Of a stretch of DNA of 64,000 nucleotides, positions 54,010 to 62,345 are shown in pieces; positions within the stretch are counted from its first letter, which is position 1; every line of letters begins with the position of its first letter. A program made the position numbers and the translations under genes. The stretch is from JADZAI01 sp964390465. GTDB taxonomy: Bacteria; Pseudomonadota; Alphaproteobacteria; Micropepsales; Micropepsaceae. The notes beneath the pieces are model-generated. The model saw nothing but the letters and a program-made list of their open reading frames with translations. It did not search any database and was not told the DNA's origin. The stretch covers positions 310,001 through 374,000 of the forward strand of contig CAYMIJ010000002.1 of the NCBI GenBank assembly GCA_964390465.1, given 5' to 3'.

Positions 54010-54615
54010 TTACTTGCCGCGACTGGCGAGTGAGTCGAGCTGTTTCTTCATGGCATCGAGCTGAGCGCGCAGTTCGGCCACATCGCCGCTGTCGCCTCCA
54101 TGCGTTGCTTCGGACGCGGCGGTGGTTTCGGTGGGCTCAGTGTCGCGTGATGTGCGCCCGAACGGCGAGAACATTTTCATGGTGCGCTGAAACATCGCCA
54201 TGTTCTGCCGGGTGATTTCCTCAAATGGCCCGAGCGGCAGTTTGTTGCCAAAGGCCTCTGTCAGGTTCTGTCGCATCTGTTCGGCGTTCTTCGACAGACC
54301 CTCCATGCTCATTTCCAGATAAGACGGCACGAAGGCCTGCAGGCGATCACCGTAAAACTTGATGAGCTGACGCAGGAAGTTGATCGGCAGCATGGTCTGG
54401 CCATGTTTGCCCTCTTCCTCGAAGATGATCTGGGCCAGCACAGAGCGGGTAATGTCCTCGCCGGTCTTGGCGTCAAAGACGTTGAACTCAGCCCCCTCCT
54501 TGACCATGTCGCGCAGGTGCTCAAGCGTGACGTAAGTGGAGGTCGCCGTGTTGTAGAGGCGACGGTTCGCATATTTCTTGATGGTGATCGGGCCGTCGTT
54601 GGGTTTTTTGGCCAT
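54010..54615 (-). CDS. phaR: Polyhydroxyalkanoate synthesis repressor PhaR
   Basis: A 201-residue protein from ATG 54615 (MAKKPNDGPITIKKYANRRL). The N-terminal DNA-binding domain shows KKYANRRLYNTATSTYVTLE, then VFDAKTGEDITRSVLAQIIFE and the PHB accumulation domain MLPINFLRQLIKFYGDRLQAF. The C-terminus is a predicted coiled coil (ELRAQLDAMKKQLDSLAS). PhaR represses phasin and pha genes and binds PHA granules. It is divergent from phaA with TGC-rich repeats between. Confidence 0.93.
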   Translation of the reverse strand: MAKKPNDGPITIKKYANRRLYNTATSTYVTLEHLRDMVKEGAEFNVFDAKTGEDITRSVLAQIIFEEEGKHGQTMLPINFLRQLIKFYGDRLQAFVPSYLEMSMEGLSKNAEQMRQNLTEAFGNKLPLGPFEEITRQNMAMFQRTMKMFSPFGRTSRDTEPTETTAASEATHGGDSGDVAELRAQLDAMKKQLDSLASRGK

Positions 54616-54701
54616 GAATATCGGCTCCTGTTGCATTGCGCCGCCGAAAGCACCGCACTGCAATAACGCTAAACCTATGGATAAAGGCTGTCCAGAGCGT
54701 C

Positions 54702-54769
54702 ATTGCACTGCGTCATTGTTGCGCAGCATGATCCGCAGCATGTCTATCGTATGATAATTTTATTGCACT
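54702..54769. promoter_or_regulatory. TGC-rich repeats between phaR and phaA (candidate PhaR operators)
   Basis: CGCAGCATG occurs twice (54722-54730 and 54734-54742), and ATTGCACT twice (54702-54709 and 54762-54769). PhaR of Paracoccus and Rhodobacter is known to bind TGC-rich sequences, so this divergent gap is a plausible operator region. The AT-rich stretch at 54743-54795 could hold the promoters but no clear -35/-10 pair was found. Confidence 0.4.
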
Positions 54770-54882
54770 TTCGTTGCGTAATACTGAATATTATTTCTTG
54801 CGCGGTGAGCAGAACATCCATTTACTGCGGTGCACACAGGAGTCCATAGTGCGCGCCTGTTCCAGTCCAGGAGAGTTCATCC

Positions 54883-56058
54883 ATGTCTGACGTTGTTATC
54901 GTTTCCGCGGCGCGCACGGCCGTTGGCTCGTTCAATGGTGCCTTTACAGGGGTGCCTGCGCACACGCTGGGCGCCACCGCTGTGAAAGAGGCGATGGCCA
55001 GGGCGAAGGTCGCGCCCGACGAGGTGAGCGAAGTCATCCTTGGTCAGATCCTGACCGCCGGCCAGGGTCAGAACCCGGCACGTCAGGCGGCCATTGCGGC
55101 GGGTCTGCCGGTCTCGGTGCCCGCCTGGGGCATGAACCAGCTTTGTGGTTCGGGTCTGCGCGCCGTGGCGCTCGGCCTGCAGGCGATTCTCAATGGCGAC
55201 AGCGACATCGTGGTGGCGGGTGGACAGGAATCCATGACCCAGGCCCCCCATGCCGCTTATCTGCGCTCGGGCCAGAAGATGGGCGATCTTTCAATGATCG
55301 ACACCATGATCCGCGACGGGCTGTGGGATGCGTTCAACGGCTATCACATGGGCCAGACGGCTGAAAATGTCGCGCGCGAATGGCAGATCACCCGTGAAGA
55401 ACAGGATCGCTTCGCCGTCGCCTCGCAGAACAAGGCCGAAGCGGCGCGCAAGGCCGGCAAGTTCAAGGACGAGATCGTGCCGGTCGTGCTGAAAGGCAAG
55501 AAGGGTGACATCATCGTCGATACCGACGAGTTCATCCGCGATGGTGTCACCTATGAAGGCATTTCCGGCCTCAAGCCTGCCTTCCAGCGCGAGGGCGGCT
55601 CGGTGACGGCGGCCAATGCATCGGGCATCAATGACGGTGCAGCCGTCGTGGTACTGATGCGCGCCAAGGATGCCGAGAAGCGCGGCCTTACTCCGCTCGC
55701 CCGTATCAAGTCATGGGCTTCGGTCGGCGTCGATCCGAAGGTGATGGGCAGTGGCCCCATCCCGGCATCGAAAGCGGCGCTGAAGAAAGCCGGATGGGCA
55801 GCCAACGACCTTGATCTTGTTGAAGCAAACGAAGCCTTCGCGGCGCAGGCCTGCGCGGTGAACAAGGATATGGGCTGGGATCCCGCGAAGGTGAACGTCA
55901 ATGGCGGGGCGATCGCCATCGGCCACCCGATTGGTGCCTCGGGCGCGCGCGTACTCGTCACGCTGCTGCACGAGATGGGCAAGCGCGATGCGAAGAAGGG
56001 CCTCGCCACACTCTGCATCGGCGGCGGCATGGGCATCGCCATGACGGTTGAGCGTTAA
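54883..56058 (+). CDS. phaA: Acetyl-CoA acetyltransferase (beta-ketothiolase)
   Basis: A 391-residue biosynthetic thiolase. The nucleophilic cysteine is in WGMNQLCGSGLRAVALG, the GHPIGASGARVLVTLL histidine and the TLCIGGGMGIAMTVE cysteine are present. It condenses two acetyl-CoA to acetoacetyl-CoA. It has an AGGAG Shine-Dalgarno and is followed 36 bases later by phaB, giving the phaAB order; phaR faces away upstream. phaC, the polymerase, is not in the window. Confidence 0.95.
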   Translation: MSDVVIVSAARTAVGSFNGAFTGVPAHTLGATAVKEAMARAKVAPDEVSEVILGQILTAGQGQNPARQAAIAAGLPVSVPAWGMNQLCGSGLRAVALGLQAILNGDSDIVVAGGQESMTQAPHAAYLRSGQKMGDLSMIDTMIRDGLWDAFNGYHMGQTAENVAREWQITREEQDRFAVASQNKAEAARKAGKFKDEIVPVVLKGKKGDIIVDTDEFIRDGVTYEGISGLKPAFQREGGSVTAANASGINDGAAVVVLMRAKDAEKRGLTPLARIKSWASVGVDPKVMGSGPIPASKAALKKAGWAANDLDLVEANEAFAAQACAVNKDMGWDPAKVNVNGGAIAIGHPIGASGARVLVTLLHEMGKRDAKKGLATLCIGGGMGIAMTVER

Positions 56059-56094
56059 GAGACAAAGAAACACAAGGTTCAGGTGGGAGGTTAT

Positions 56095-56817
56095 ATGTCC
56101 AAGGTTGCGTTGGTGACGGGTGGTACGCGTGGGATCGGCGAGGCGATTTCGAAGGGCCTGAAAGCGGCTGGTTACATCGTTGCCGCCAATTATTCCGGCA
56201 ATGACGAGGCCGCCGCAAAGTTCAAGGCCGAGACCGGCATTGCCGTCTACAAGTTCGATGTGGGCGACTATGCCGCGACCGAGGCCGCGATCAAAAAGAT
56301 CGAGGCTGACCTTGGGCCGGTAGAAGTTCTGGTGAACAATGCCGGCATCACCCGTGACGGCTTCCTGCACAAGATGACCGCAGATCAGTGGCGTGAAGTC
56401 ATCCGCGTTGATCTCGACAGCGTGTTCAACACGGCGCGCGCGGTCATCGAAGGCATGCGCACGCGTGGCTGGGGACGCATCATCAACATCTCGTCGATCA
56501 ACGGTCAGAAAGGCCAGATCGGCCAGACGAACTACTCGGCTGCCAAAGCGGGCATGATCGGTTTCACCAAGGCGCTGGCGCAGGAAGGCGCGGCCAAGGG
56601 CATCACTGTCAATGTGATCTGCCCGGGTTATATCAACACCGAGATGGTGGCCGCGATGAAACCCGACGCGCTGGCAAAAGTCGTGGCGACCATTCCGGTC
56701 GGGCGTCTGGGTGAAGCCGATGAAATCGCGCGCGGCGTGTTGTTCCTCGCGCAGGATCCCGGCTTCATCAACGGCGCGACGCTGACCATGAACGGCGCGC
56801 AGTATATTGCAGGCTGA
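56095..56817 (+). CDS. phaB: Acetoacetyl-CoA reductase
   Basis: A 240-residue short-chain dehydrogenase. MSKVALVTGGTRGIGEAIS is the NADPH loop, NNAGITRDGFLHKMT the middle motif and QTNYSAAKAGMIGFTKALA contains the catalytic Tyr and Lys. It makes (R)-3-hydroxybutyryl-CoA from acetoacetyl-CoA, the monomer for polyhydroxybutyrate. ATG 56095 has GGGAGG four bases upstream. Confidence 0.95.
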   Translation: MSKVALVTGGTRGIGEAISKGLKAAGYIVAANYSGNDEAAAKFKAETGIAVYKFDVGDYAATEAAIKKIEADLGPVEVLVNNAGITRDGFLHKMTADQWREVIRVDLDSVFNTARAVIEGMRTRGWGRIINISSINGQKGQIGQTNYSAAKAGMIGFTKALAQEGAAKGITVNVICPGYINTEMVAAMKPDALAKVVATIPVGRLGEADEIARGVLFLAQDPGFINGATLTMNGAQYIAG

Positions 56818-57676
56818 TAGCGCACGATCCCGCGCCACACTGACCGGGGCCGGCGCCATCGCGCTCTGGGCCTCGGCGGCGGCGCTGACAGCGATGGCGG
56901 GCAATGTCCCGCCATTTGCATTACTGGCCGCGTCTTTCATCATCGCCACGCTGGCGGGCTTTGCGTTCATCGCATTACAGGGCAAGCCGCTGTCTGCCGC
57001 TTTCTCGACATCCGCGAAGGCGTGGGCGGTTGGCCTTTATGGGCTTTTCGGATTCCACGCCGCCTATTTCGTGGCGCTGAAAAGCGCGCCGGTCGCCACC
57101 GCCAATCTCATCAATTATCTCTGGCCGCTGCTGCTTGTGGTGTTTTCGGGCTTTGGCGCCGGGCCCCGCCGTTACGGACCGCTTACAGGGGCGGCCATCG
57201 GATTTGGCGGCGTGTTGATGCTGGCGCTCGGCAATGGTCTCACATTTCAGTCCGGCGCGCTGCTTGGCTATGCGATGGCTGCCGTCTCGGCTTTTATATG
57301 GGCCAGCTATTCGGTTCTTCTGGCGAGGCTGCCGCACGAGCCGACCGAGACCATCACCGGCTATTGCCTTGTGACAGCCCTGCTGGCCCTGCCGGCGCAC
57401 ATGCTGTTCGAACGCACACATAGCTTTGCATTCGACGTTCGCGGGCTTGCGGTTCTTGCCCTTGGCCTTGGCCCGATGGGTGCAGCCTTCTTCCTGTGGG
57501 ATCATGGGCTGAAACGTGGCGATGCGGCACTGCTGGGCGCCTTGTCCTACATCACACCGATTGCCTCGACCGGACTGCTTGTTCTGGCCGGGCTCACCAC
57601 ACCGACATTGATGCTGGCCCTCGCTGCCCTTCTGGTCGCAACGGGTGCCTTCATCGCAGCACGCGCGAAATGGTGA
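56807..57676 (+). CDS. EamA/DMT family transporter
   Basis: A 289-residue membrane protein with about ten helices in two EamA repeats. LKSAPVATANLINYLWPLLL in the first repeat and LLGALSYITPIASTGLLVLA in the second match the drug/metabolite exporter family. The best start is a TTG at 56807 that overlaps the phaB stop by 11 bases; the next in-frame ATG would cut the first helix, so the start is uncertain. Substrate unknown; amino acid or metabolite export is common. Confidence 0.85.
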   Translation: MQADSARSRATLTGAGAIALWASAAALTAMAGNVPPFALLAASFIIATLAGFAFIALQGKPLSAAFSTSAKAWAVGLYGLFGFHAAYFVALKSAPVATANLINYLWPLLLVVFSGFGAGPRRYGPLTGAAIGFGGVLMLALGNGLTFQSGALLGYAMAAVSAFIWASYSVLLARLPHEPTETITGYCLVTALLALPAHMLFERTHSFAFDVRGLAVLALGLGPMGAAFFLWDHGLKRGDAALLGALSYITPIASTGLLVLAGLTTPTLMLALAALLVATGAFIAARAKW

Positions 57677-57728
57677 TTTGAAGTCTGACCCAGCGGATGG
57701 AACTGTTCCCGCCGCAAGGGAGACAGTG

Positions 57729-58373
57729 ATGATTACGATTTACGCCGCCACCAACTTTCCGCCGATCCTGAAAGGCGTGGTGCGCGACACGCGGGCCGTG
57801 TGGGCGGCTGAGGAACTGGGGCTTGCCTACGAGATCAAGTGGCTTTCGGTGATGGAAGGCGAACACCGGGCCGACTGGTACGCGGCGCACAGTCCGTTCC
57901 AGAAGTTTCCGGCGATTGATGATGGCGATTTCCACCTCGCCGAGTCCGGCGCGGTCGTCGCCTATCTCGCCGATAAGGCCGGGCGGCTGATCCCTCTGCC
58001 CGGCACACCGGAACGCGCGCAGCATGACCAGTGGATGTTCGCGGCGCTCAGCACCATCGAGCCGCATCTGGCCGACATTTTCATCTGCGATCATTTCATG
58101 AAAGAGGTGCCGGGCGTCGCCGCTTTCCGTGCGGCACATGCCGAGCGGGCGCGCTCACGGCTTGAATCTCTCGACAGGGTTCTGTGTGTGCGCGATTACA
58201 TCAGCGGTCCTGATTTTCAGGTGGCCGACATCATCATGGCGCATGTTCTGGCTTTTATCCGGGACGAGACATTGCTGCACGGGCTGGAGCATATCGAGGC
58301 CTATCGGGCGCGCTGCGCTGCGCGGCCAGCTTGTCAGAAAGCACTGGCCATCCATCTGGCCGGAAGGTCTTGA
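57729..58373 (+). CDS. Glutathione S-transferase family protein
   Basis: A 214-residue cytosolic GST-like protein. The thioredoxin-like half ends HSPFQKFPAIDDGDFHLAES, where Ile-Asp-Asp and the ES pair bind glutathione, and the all-helical half has the N-capping box region SGPDFQVADIIMAHVLAF. ATG 57729 (MITIYAATNFPP) has GGGAG upstream; the frame continues upstream into the transporter gene but without a plausible N-terminus. Substrate unknown. Confidence 0.88.
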   Translation: MITIYAATNFPPILKGVVRDTRAVWAAEELGLAYEIKWLSVMEGEHRADWYAAHSPFQKFPAIDDGDFHLAESGAVVAYLADKAGRLIPLPGTPERAQHDQWMFAALSTIEPHLADIFICDHFMKEVPGVAAFRAAHAERARSRLESLDRVLCVRDYISGPDFQVADIIMAHVLAFIRDETLLHGLEHIEAYRARCAARPACQKALAIHLAGRS

Positions 58374-58490
58374 GACAGAGCTTTCGGCGTTCCGGTCGAC
58401 ACAAAACCGTCGCTGTTTGCCATTTGCAGGCGTGTTAAACGCCACCCGCAGTCAGGCGGAACGGTTTTGCCTGCGCATGTGGAGTTGACA

Positions 58491-58886
58491 ATGGGCCTTC
58501 TCGACAATCTCGGCGGCATGCTTGGTAACAACGATGCAGCCATGGGCGGTATCCTGAAAGAGGTGCTTGGGCAGTCTGGCGGTCTCGATGGCCTGATGGC
58601 GAAGTTCAATCAGGCGGGTCTGGGCGATCTCATTTCAGGCTGGGTTTCGACCGGCCCCAATCCGGCGGTTCAGCCCGGCCAGCTCGAACAGGCGCTTGGT
58701 TCAGATGCGATCCGTGATCTCGCAACCAGGTTCGGCGTCAACACCAATGACCTGCTCGGCAGCCTGTCGAACATCCTGCCGCAGGCCGTTGATTCCATGA
58801 CGCCCGATGGAAAGATCCCGCCGCAGCTCCAACAGAACGACATTTTGGGCGGCTTGCTGGGTCAGGTTCTCGGCGGCTTGAAGTAA
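58491..58886 (+). CDS. YidB-like (DUF937) family protein
   Basis: A 131-residue protein starting MGLLDNLGGMLGNNDAAMGG, the standard YidB opening, with GGLDGLMAKFNQAGLGDLIS, SWVSTG-like GWVSTGPNPAVQPGQLEQAL and a C-terminal Gly/Leu-rich tail GGLLGQVLGGLK. YidB proteins are small, soluble and of unknown role. GGAG lies six bases before the ATG. A short hairpin follows the stop. The upstream 117-base gap contains nothing recognised. Confidence 0.85.
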   Translation: MGLLDNLGGMLGNNDAAMGGILKEVLGQSGGLDGLMAKFNQAGLGDLISGWVSTGPNPAVQPGQLEQALGSDAIRDLATRFGVNTNDLLGSLSNILPQAVDSMTPDGKIPPQLQQNDILGGLLGQVLGGLK

Positions 58887-58919
58887 AAAGCGCTGATTTC
58901 CGCCAGAAAGCCTGTTGCC

Positions 58920-58940
58920 GCCCTCAGTAGGGCATCTATT
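58920..58940 (+). terminator. Short hairpin after the YidB-like gene
   Basis: GCCCT and AGGGC form a 5-base stem around CAGT, followed by ATCTATTTT. The weak stem and distant T tract make this only a possible terminator. Confidence 0.3.
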
Positions 58941-59070
58941 TTCCTTGGGAATACCCTTTCCTTGCCGTATTCTCGCCCGATCCGACCTGCATCTTCCTTC
59001 TCAACGGAACGCGGGACGAACGAGACAAACCTGCGGAACCCCGTGACAGAATTCAAAGGGAGCTACCTCA

Positions 59071-59424
59071 ATGTCGCGCACTGTTATTTTTTCTGCCCTG
59101 ATCGCCCTCGGTTTCGCCGCTACGGCGCAGGCTTCTGACGCCAAGGTCTTCAACAACGCCTCGTTCGGTTCAGCCAAGTCGCTTTTCGCAGCGGGCGGCT
59201 TTGAAAAGGCAGCCGGTTCGACTTTCGCGGCCATCACGGATGGTAGCTCGAACACCAAGAAGATCTTCTCGGCTGAGACGAGCGGAACGGATCTGTTCTC
59301 CACGTCCATCAAGAACACCGGCACCCTGACCGATGCCTCAACCTCGTTCTCGGCGATTGGCAAGACCAGCCTTCTGTCGAACAGCTCGAAGCTGAATGCG
59401 ACTTTCGGCGTCCACACGAAGTAA
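59071..59424 (+). CDS. Small secreted Ser/Thr/Ala-rich protein of unknown function
   Basis: A 117-residue protein with a clear Sec signal peptide (cleavage likely after TAQA near residue 21). The mature part of about 95 residues is rich in Ser, Thr, Ala, Lys, Phe and Gly and has no Cys, Pro, Trp, Tyr, Met or Arg. Loose repeats such as SAKSLFAAGGF and SGTDLFSTS suggest beta-strand repeats. GGGAG precedes the ATG and a very strong terminator follows, so it is probably a well-expressed monocistronic gene. I recognise no family. Confidence 0.75.
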   Translation: MSRTVIFSALIALGFAATAQASDAKVFNNASFGSAKSLFAAGGFEKAAGSTFAAITDGSSNTKKIFSAETSGTDLFSTSIKNTGTLTDASTSFSAIGKTSLLSNSSKLNATFGVHTK

Positions 59425-59425
59425 G

Positions 59426-59444
59426 TCAGATCTCTCTGATCTGA
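59426..59444 (+). other. Small hairpin just after the secreted-protein stop
   Basis: TCAGATC and GATCTGA pair perfectly around TCTCT, one base after the stop codon. It precedes the main terminator and may protect the mRNA 3' end. Confidence 0.35.
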
Positions 59445-59451
59445 AGCATGG

Positions 59452-59483
59452 AACGGCGCATCCTTTTAGGGTGCGCCGTTTTC
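59452..59483 (+). terminator. Strong Rho-independent terminator
   Basis: AACGGCGCATCC pairs with GGGTGCGCCGTT over 12 bases (one G-T) around loop TTTTA, followed by TTTTC. Classic intrinsic terminator for the small secreted-protein gene. Confidence 0.88.
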
Positions 59484-59550
59484 ATTTGCCCATTTCCATT
59501 CATGTCCGAAAACGGCGAGTCCTGCCGGGCGTTCGTGTTATCCATCCCGC

Positions 59551-60975
59551 ATGGAGCTGGATGCTGACACCTGTTTTCGTGCACTGACCGCGCGCGACGC
59601 CCGTTTCGATGGACGGTTTTTCACCTGTGTCACCAGCACAGGCATCTATTGCCGTCCTGTCTGCCCGGCTCGTACACCGCTCAAGCGTAATTGCCGTTTT
59701 GTGGCGAGTGCCGCAGCCGCCCAGAGCGCAGGTTTTCGTCCATGCCTGCGGTGCAGGCCCGAATGTGCGCCGGGCACCCCGGCATGGCGCGGGACAGCCG
59801 CCACGGTTGGCCGGGCCCTGAAACTGATCGAAGATGGCGCTCTCAATACCAGTGATGTGGAAGCGTTGGCGGCCCGCACGGGACTTGGCCCCCGGCATCT
59901 GCGGCGGTTGGTGCGCAATCATACCGGGGCTTCCCCCGTCGCGCTGGCCCGCACGCGGCGCATTCTGTTCGCCAAGCGGCTCATCGTCGAAACCCGGCTG
60001 CCCATCACCGAGATAGCCTTCGCTGCGGGTTTTCGCTCACTGCGGCGCTTCAATGCAGACATGGCCGTAGCCCTTGGCCGTGCGCCCCGCACGTTGCGCA
60101 AGGAAGTGCCCGACAAGCCGCAACCCGATATCATTCTGCCGCTGCGCTATCGCCCGCCCTATGACTGGGAAGGCGTGCTGGCCTTTCTGAAGATGCGGGC
60201 CGTGCCCGGCATCGAAACAGTGGATGCGCAAAGTTACAGCCGCAGATTTCTTCTCGACGGGGCCTGTGGTTCGTTTCGCATCACGCACGATGCGTCGCGC
60301 CACGCTGTGCTGGCTGCCATCAGCATCGACCGGATCGCGCTCCTTGAAAGGCTGGTCACGCGGCTGCGCACCATCTTTGATCTCGACAGTGATCCTGCGG
60401 CAATCGCTGAAGTGTTCGAAAATGACCCGCTGATCGGCTGGCGGATGAAGGCCGTGCCGGGCATCAGGCTGCTACAGTCGTTTGATCCATTCGAAGGCGG
60501 TCTGCGGACGATTACCGGTCAGCAGGTCAGTGTGAAGGGTGCGGCGACCGTGCTGGGGCGTATTGCCGCGCGTGTCTCGGGTGAAGACCCGGTGATGATG
60601 CCCGGCCCGCTGCAACTGGCTTCAGCATCGCTGGATGGGTTGGGGCTGATGGCTTCGCGCATTAAAACGCTGAAAGCATGGGCCGCATTCGCGGCAGTGC
60701 CCGGCGCGCTGGATGCCTTGAGGCTGGACCCAGCCTCAGCACGCGAAAGCCTGATGGCACTGCCCGGCTTTGGCGAATGGACGATTGAATATCTGGCCTT
60801 GCGCGGGCTGGCCGATGTGGATGCTTTTCCTGCAACCGACCTTGTCCTGAAAAGGTCAGCAGGGATGGAGCCACGGGTGCTGAAAGAGGTGGCTGAGAAC
60901 TGGCGTCCGTTCCGTGCCCATGCGGCGCAGGCGCTATGGCGCGTGCCGCCCGAAATGAGGGAAGCGAAATCATGA
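59551..60975 (+). CDS. alkA: Ada-AlkA fusion: DNA-3-methyladenine glycosylase with Ada regulatory domains
   Basis: A 474-residue four-domain protein. Residues 1-75 are an Ada zinc domain with Cys34, Cys38, Cys65 and Cys68 (GIYCRPVCPARTP and GFRPCLRCRPE). Residues 85-185 form an AraC-type helix-turn-helix. An AlkA_N domain follows (about 195-290), then the HhH-GPD glycosylase with LPGFGEWTIEYLALRGLADV and the catalytic Asp in FPATDLVLKR. It can sense methyl phosphotriesters, probably activate transcription, and excise alkylated bases. It overlaps ogt, so the pair forms an alkylation repair unit. Confidence 0.94.
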   Translation: MELDADTCFRALTARDARFDGRFFTCVTSTGIYCRPVCPARTPLKRNCRFVASAAAAQSAGFRPCLRCRPECAPGTPAWRGTAATVGRALKLIEDGALNTSDVEALAARTGLGPRHLRRLVRNHTGASPVALARTRRILFAKRLIVETRLPITEIAFAAGFRSLRRFNADMAVALGRAPRTLRKEVPDKPQPDIILPLRYRPPYDWEGVLAFLKMRAVPGIETVDAQSYSRRFLLDGACGSFRITHDASRHAVLAAISIDRIALLERLVTRLRTIFDLDSDPAAIAEVFENDPLIGWRMKAVPGIRLLQSFDPFEGGLRTITGQQVSVKGAATVLGRIAARVSGEDPVMMPGPLQLASASLDGLGLMASRIKTLKAWAAFAAVPGALDALRLDPASARESLMALPGFGEWTIEYLALRGLADVDAFPATDLVLKRSAGMEPRVLKEVAENWRPFRAHAAQALWRVPPEMREAKS

Positions 60976-61484
60976 CCGGCGAAACCTTTATTCAGGATCA
61001 CTACGCCTCACCTGTGGGTGAGATCGCGCTGATCGCGGACGGCGAGCGTCTCGTCGCGCTGGATTTCGATGGTCATCAGGAGCGCACATTGCGTCTGCTG
61101 CACCGATATTTTCCGGCTGCACGCCTTGAGAGAGGACGCTGCGCCCATGCTCTGACTCACGCGCTTGACCGGTATTTTGCCGGGGATCGCGCCTCGCTCG
61201 ATAGTGTCGCGGTGCGCTATGGCGGCACAGCCTTTCAGCAGTCGGTCTGGAAGGCGCTGCGCACGATCCCGTGGGGCGAAACGCGCAGCTACCGCGAGCT
61301 GGCGGGAATGATTGGCAATCCCAAGGCCATGCGTGCGGTCGGGCTGGCCAATGGGTCGAACCCCATCGCCATCGTGGTGCCATGCCACCGGGTGATCGGG
61401 GCAAATGGCACGCTGACAGGTTATGCGGGTGGGCTTGAGCGCAAGCGCGCTCTGCTGATGCATGAAGGTGCCCAGCTTCTATGA
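60972..61484 (+). CDS. ogt: Methylated-DNA-protein-cysteine methyltransferase
   Basis: A 170-residue suicide repair protein from ATG 60972, overlapping the Ada-AlkA stop by four bases. The acceptor cysteine is in IAIVVPCHRVIGANG, with the helix-turn-helix arginine region AMRAVGLANGSNP and FQQSVWKALRTIPWGETRSY. It removes methyl groups from O6-methylguanine. Together with the upstream fusion it splits the functions of E. coli Ada in a new arrangement: the sensor domain sits on the glycosylase, the alkyltransferase is free. Confidence 0.95.
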   Translation: MTGETFIQDHYASPVGEIALIADGERLVALDFDGHQERTLRLLHRYFPAARLERGRCAHALTHALDRYFAGDRASLDSVAVRYGGTAFQQSVWKALRTIPWGETRSYRELAGMIGNPKAMRAVGLANGSNPIAIVVPCHRVIGANGTLTGYAGGLERKRALLMHEGAQLL

Positions 61485-61556
61485 CCGGCGCGGCAGGGTG
61501 ACTTTCACGGCTCGTTATGCGATCCGCATATCTGTTGGCATTTTGGGGCTAAAGAT

Positions 61557-62345
61557 ATGAGCAGGCTTGGCGGGAAATCAGTGGTCATCACGGGCGCAGG
61601 CAGCGGCATAGGCCGCGCCAGCGCGTTGCTGTTCGCTCAGGAAGGCGCTGCGCTGGTCATCGCTGACCGCGCCGAAAGCGTTCACGAAACAGCCGAGCTG
61701 GTGAAGCAGGCCGGCGGCAAGGCCGTCGCGATCACTGGCGATGCCAGCGACGATGCGTTCGTTGAAGGCCTTGTTGCGCGCGCCGTGAAAGAAAACGGCA
61801 GACTGGATGCCTGTTTCGCCAATGCCGGGATCATCGGCGCCTACAAGCCTTTGCTCGACCTCGACGGCCCGGACTGGACCGATGTGTTGCGGGTGAACCT
61901 TGTTGGGCCATTCCTTGCCATCAAGTTCGCGGCGAAGGCGATGATCCCCAATGGCAAAGGCTCGATCATCTGCACGGCCTCTGTCGCGGGCATCCGCCAT
62001 GGCGCGGGGCCTGTGCCTTATTCAGCGTCCAAGGCGGGCGTCATGAACCTGGTGCAGACTGCCTCGAACGAGCTGTATGGAACAGGCATTCGCGTGAATG
62101 CGATCTGCCCCGGCCTTATTGAGACCGGCATGACCAAGCCGATGTTCGATCAGGCCCGCGCGCGCGGCAGCGAAGCCAAGATCGGTCAGCTCAATCCGCT
62201 GACCCGCTATGGCGCACCGTCTGAGATCGCGCATATGGCGCTGTTCCTTGCCAGCGATGATGCGTCCTATGTGAATGGTCAGGCGATTGCCGTGGATGGC
62301 GGCCTTTCCTCATCGCACCCCGTTGCGGGGCGCGTGAAGCGTTGA
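61557..62345 (+). CDS. SDR family oxidoreductase
   Basis: A 262-residue short-chain dehydrogenase. It has the nucleotide loop VVITGAGSGIGRASALLF, an Asp after the second strand (VIADRAES) suggesting NAD rather than NADP, the NAG motif CFANAGIIGAYKP and the catalytic VPYSASKAGVMNLV. The C-terminus SYVNGQAIAVDGGLSSSHP is classical SDR. Its substrate is unknown. It overlaps the kinase gene by four bases (TTGA). Confidence 0.92.
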   Translation: MSRLGGKSVVITGAGSGIGRASALLFAQEGAALVIADRAESVHETAELVKQAGGKAVAITGDASDDAFVEGLVARAVKENGRLDACFANAGIIGAYKPLLDLDGPDWTDVLRVNLVGPFLAIKFAAKAMIPNGKGSIICTASVAGIRHGAGPVPYSASKAGVMNLVQTASNELYGTGIRVNAICPGLIETGMTKPMFDQARARGSEAKIGQLNPLTRYGAPSEIAHMALFLASDDASYVNGQAIAVDGGLSSSHPVAGRVKR

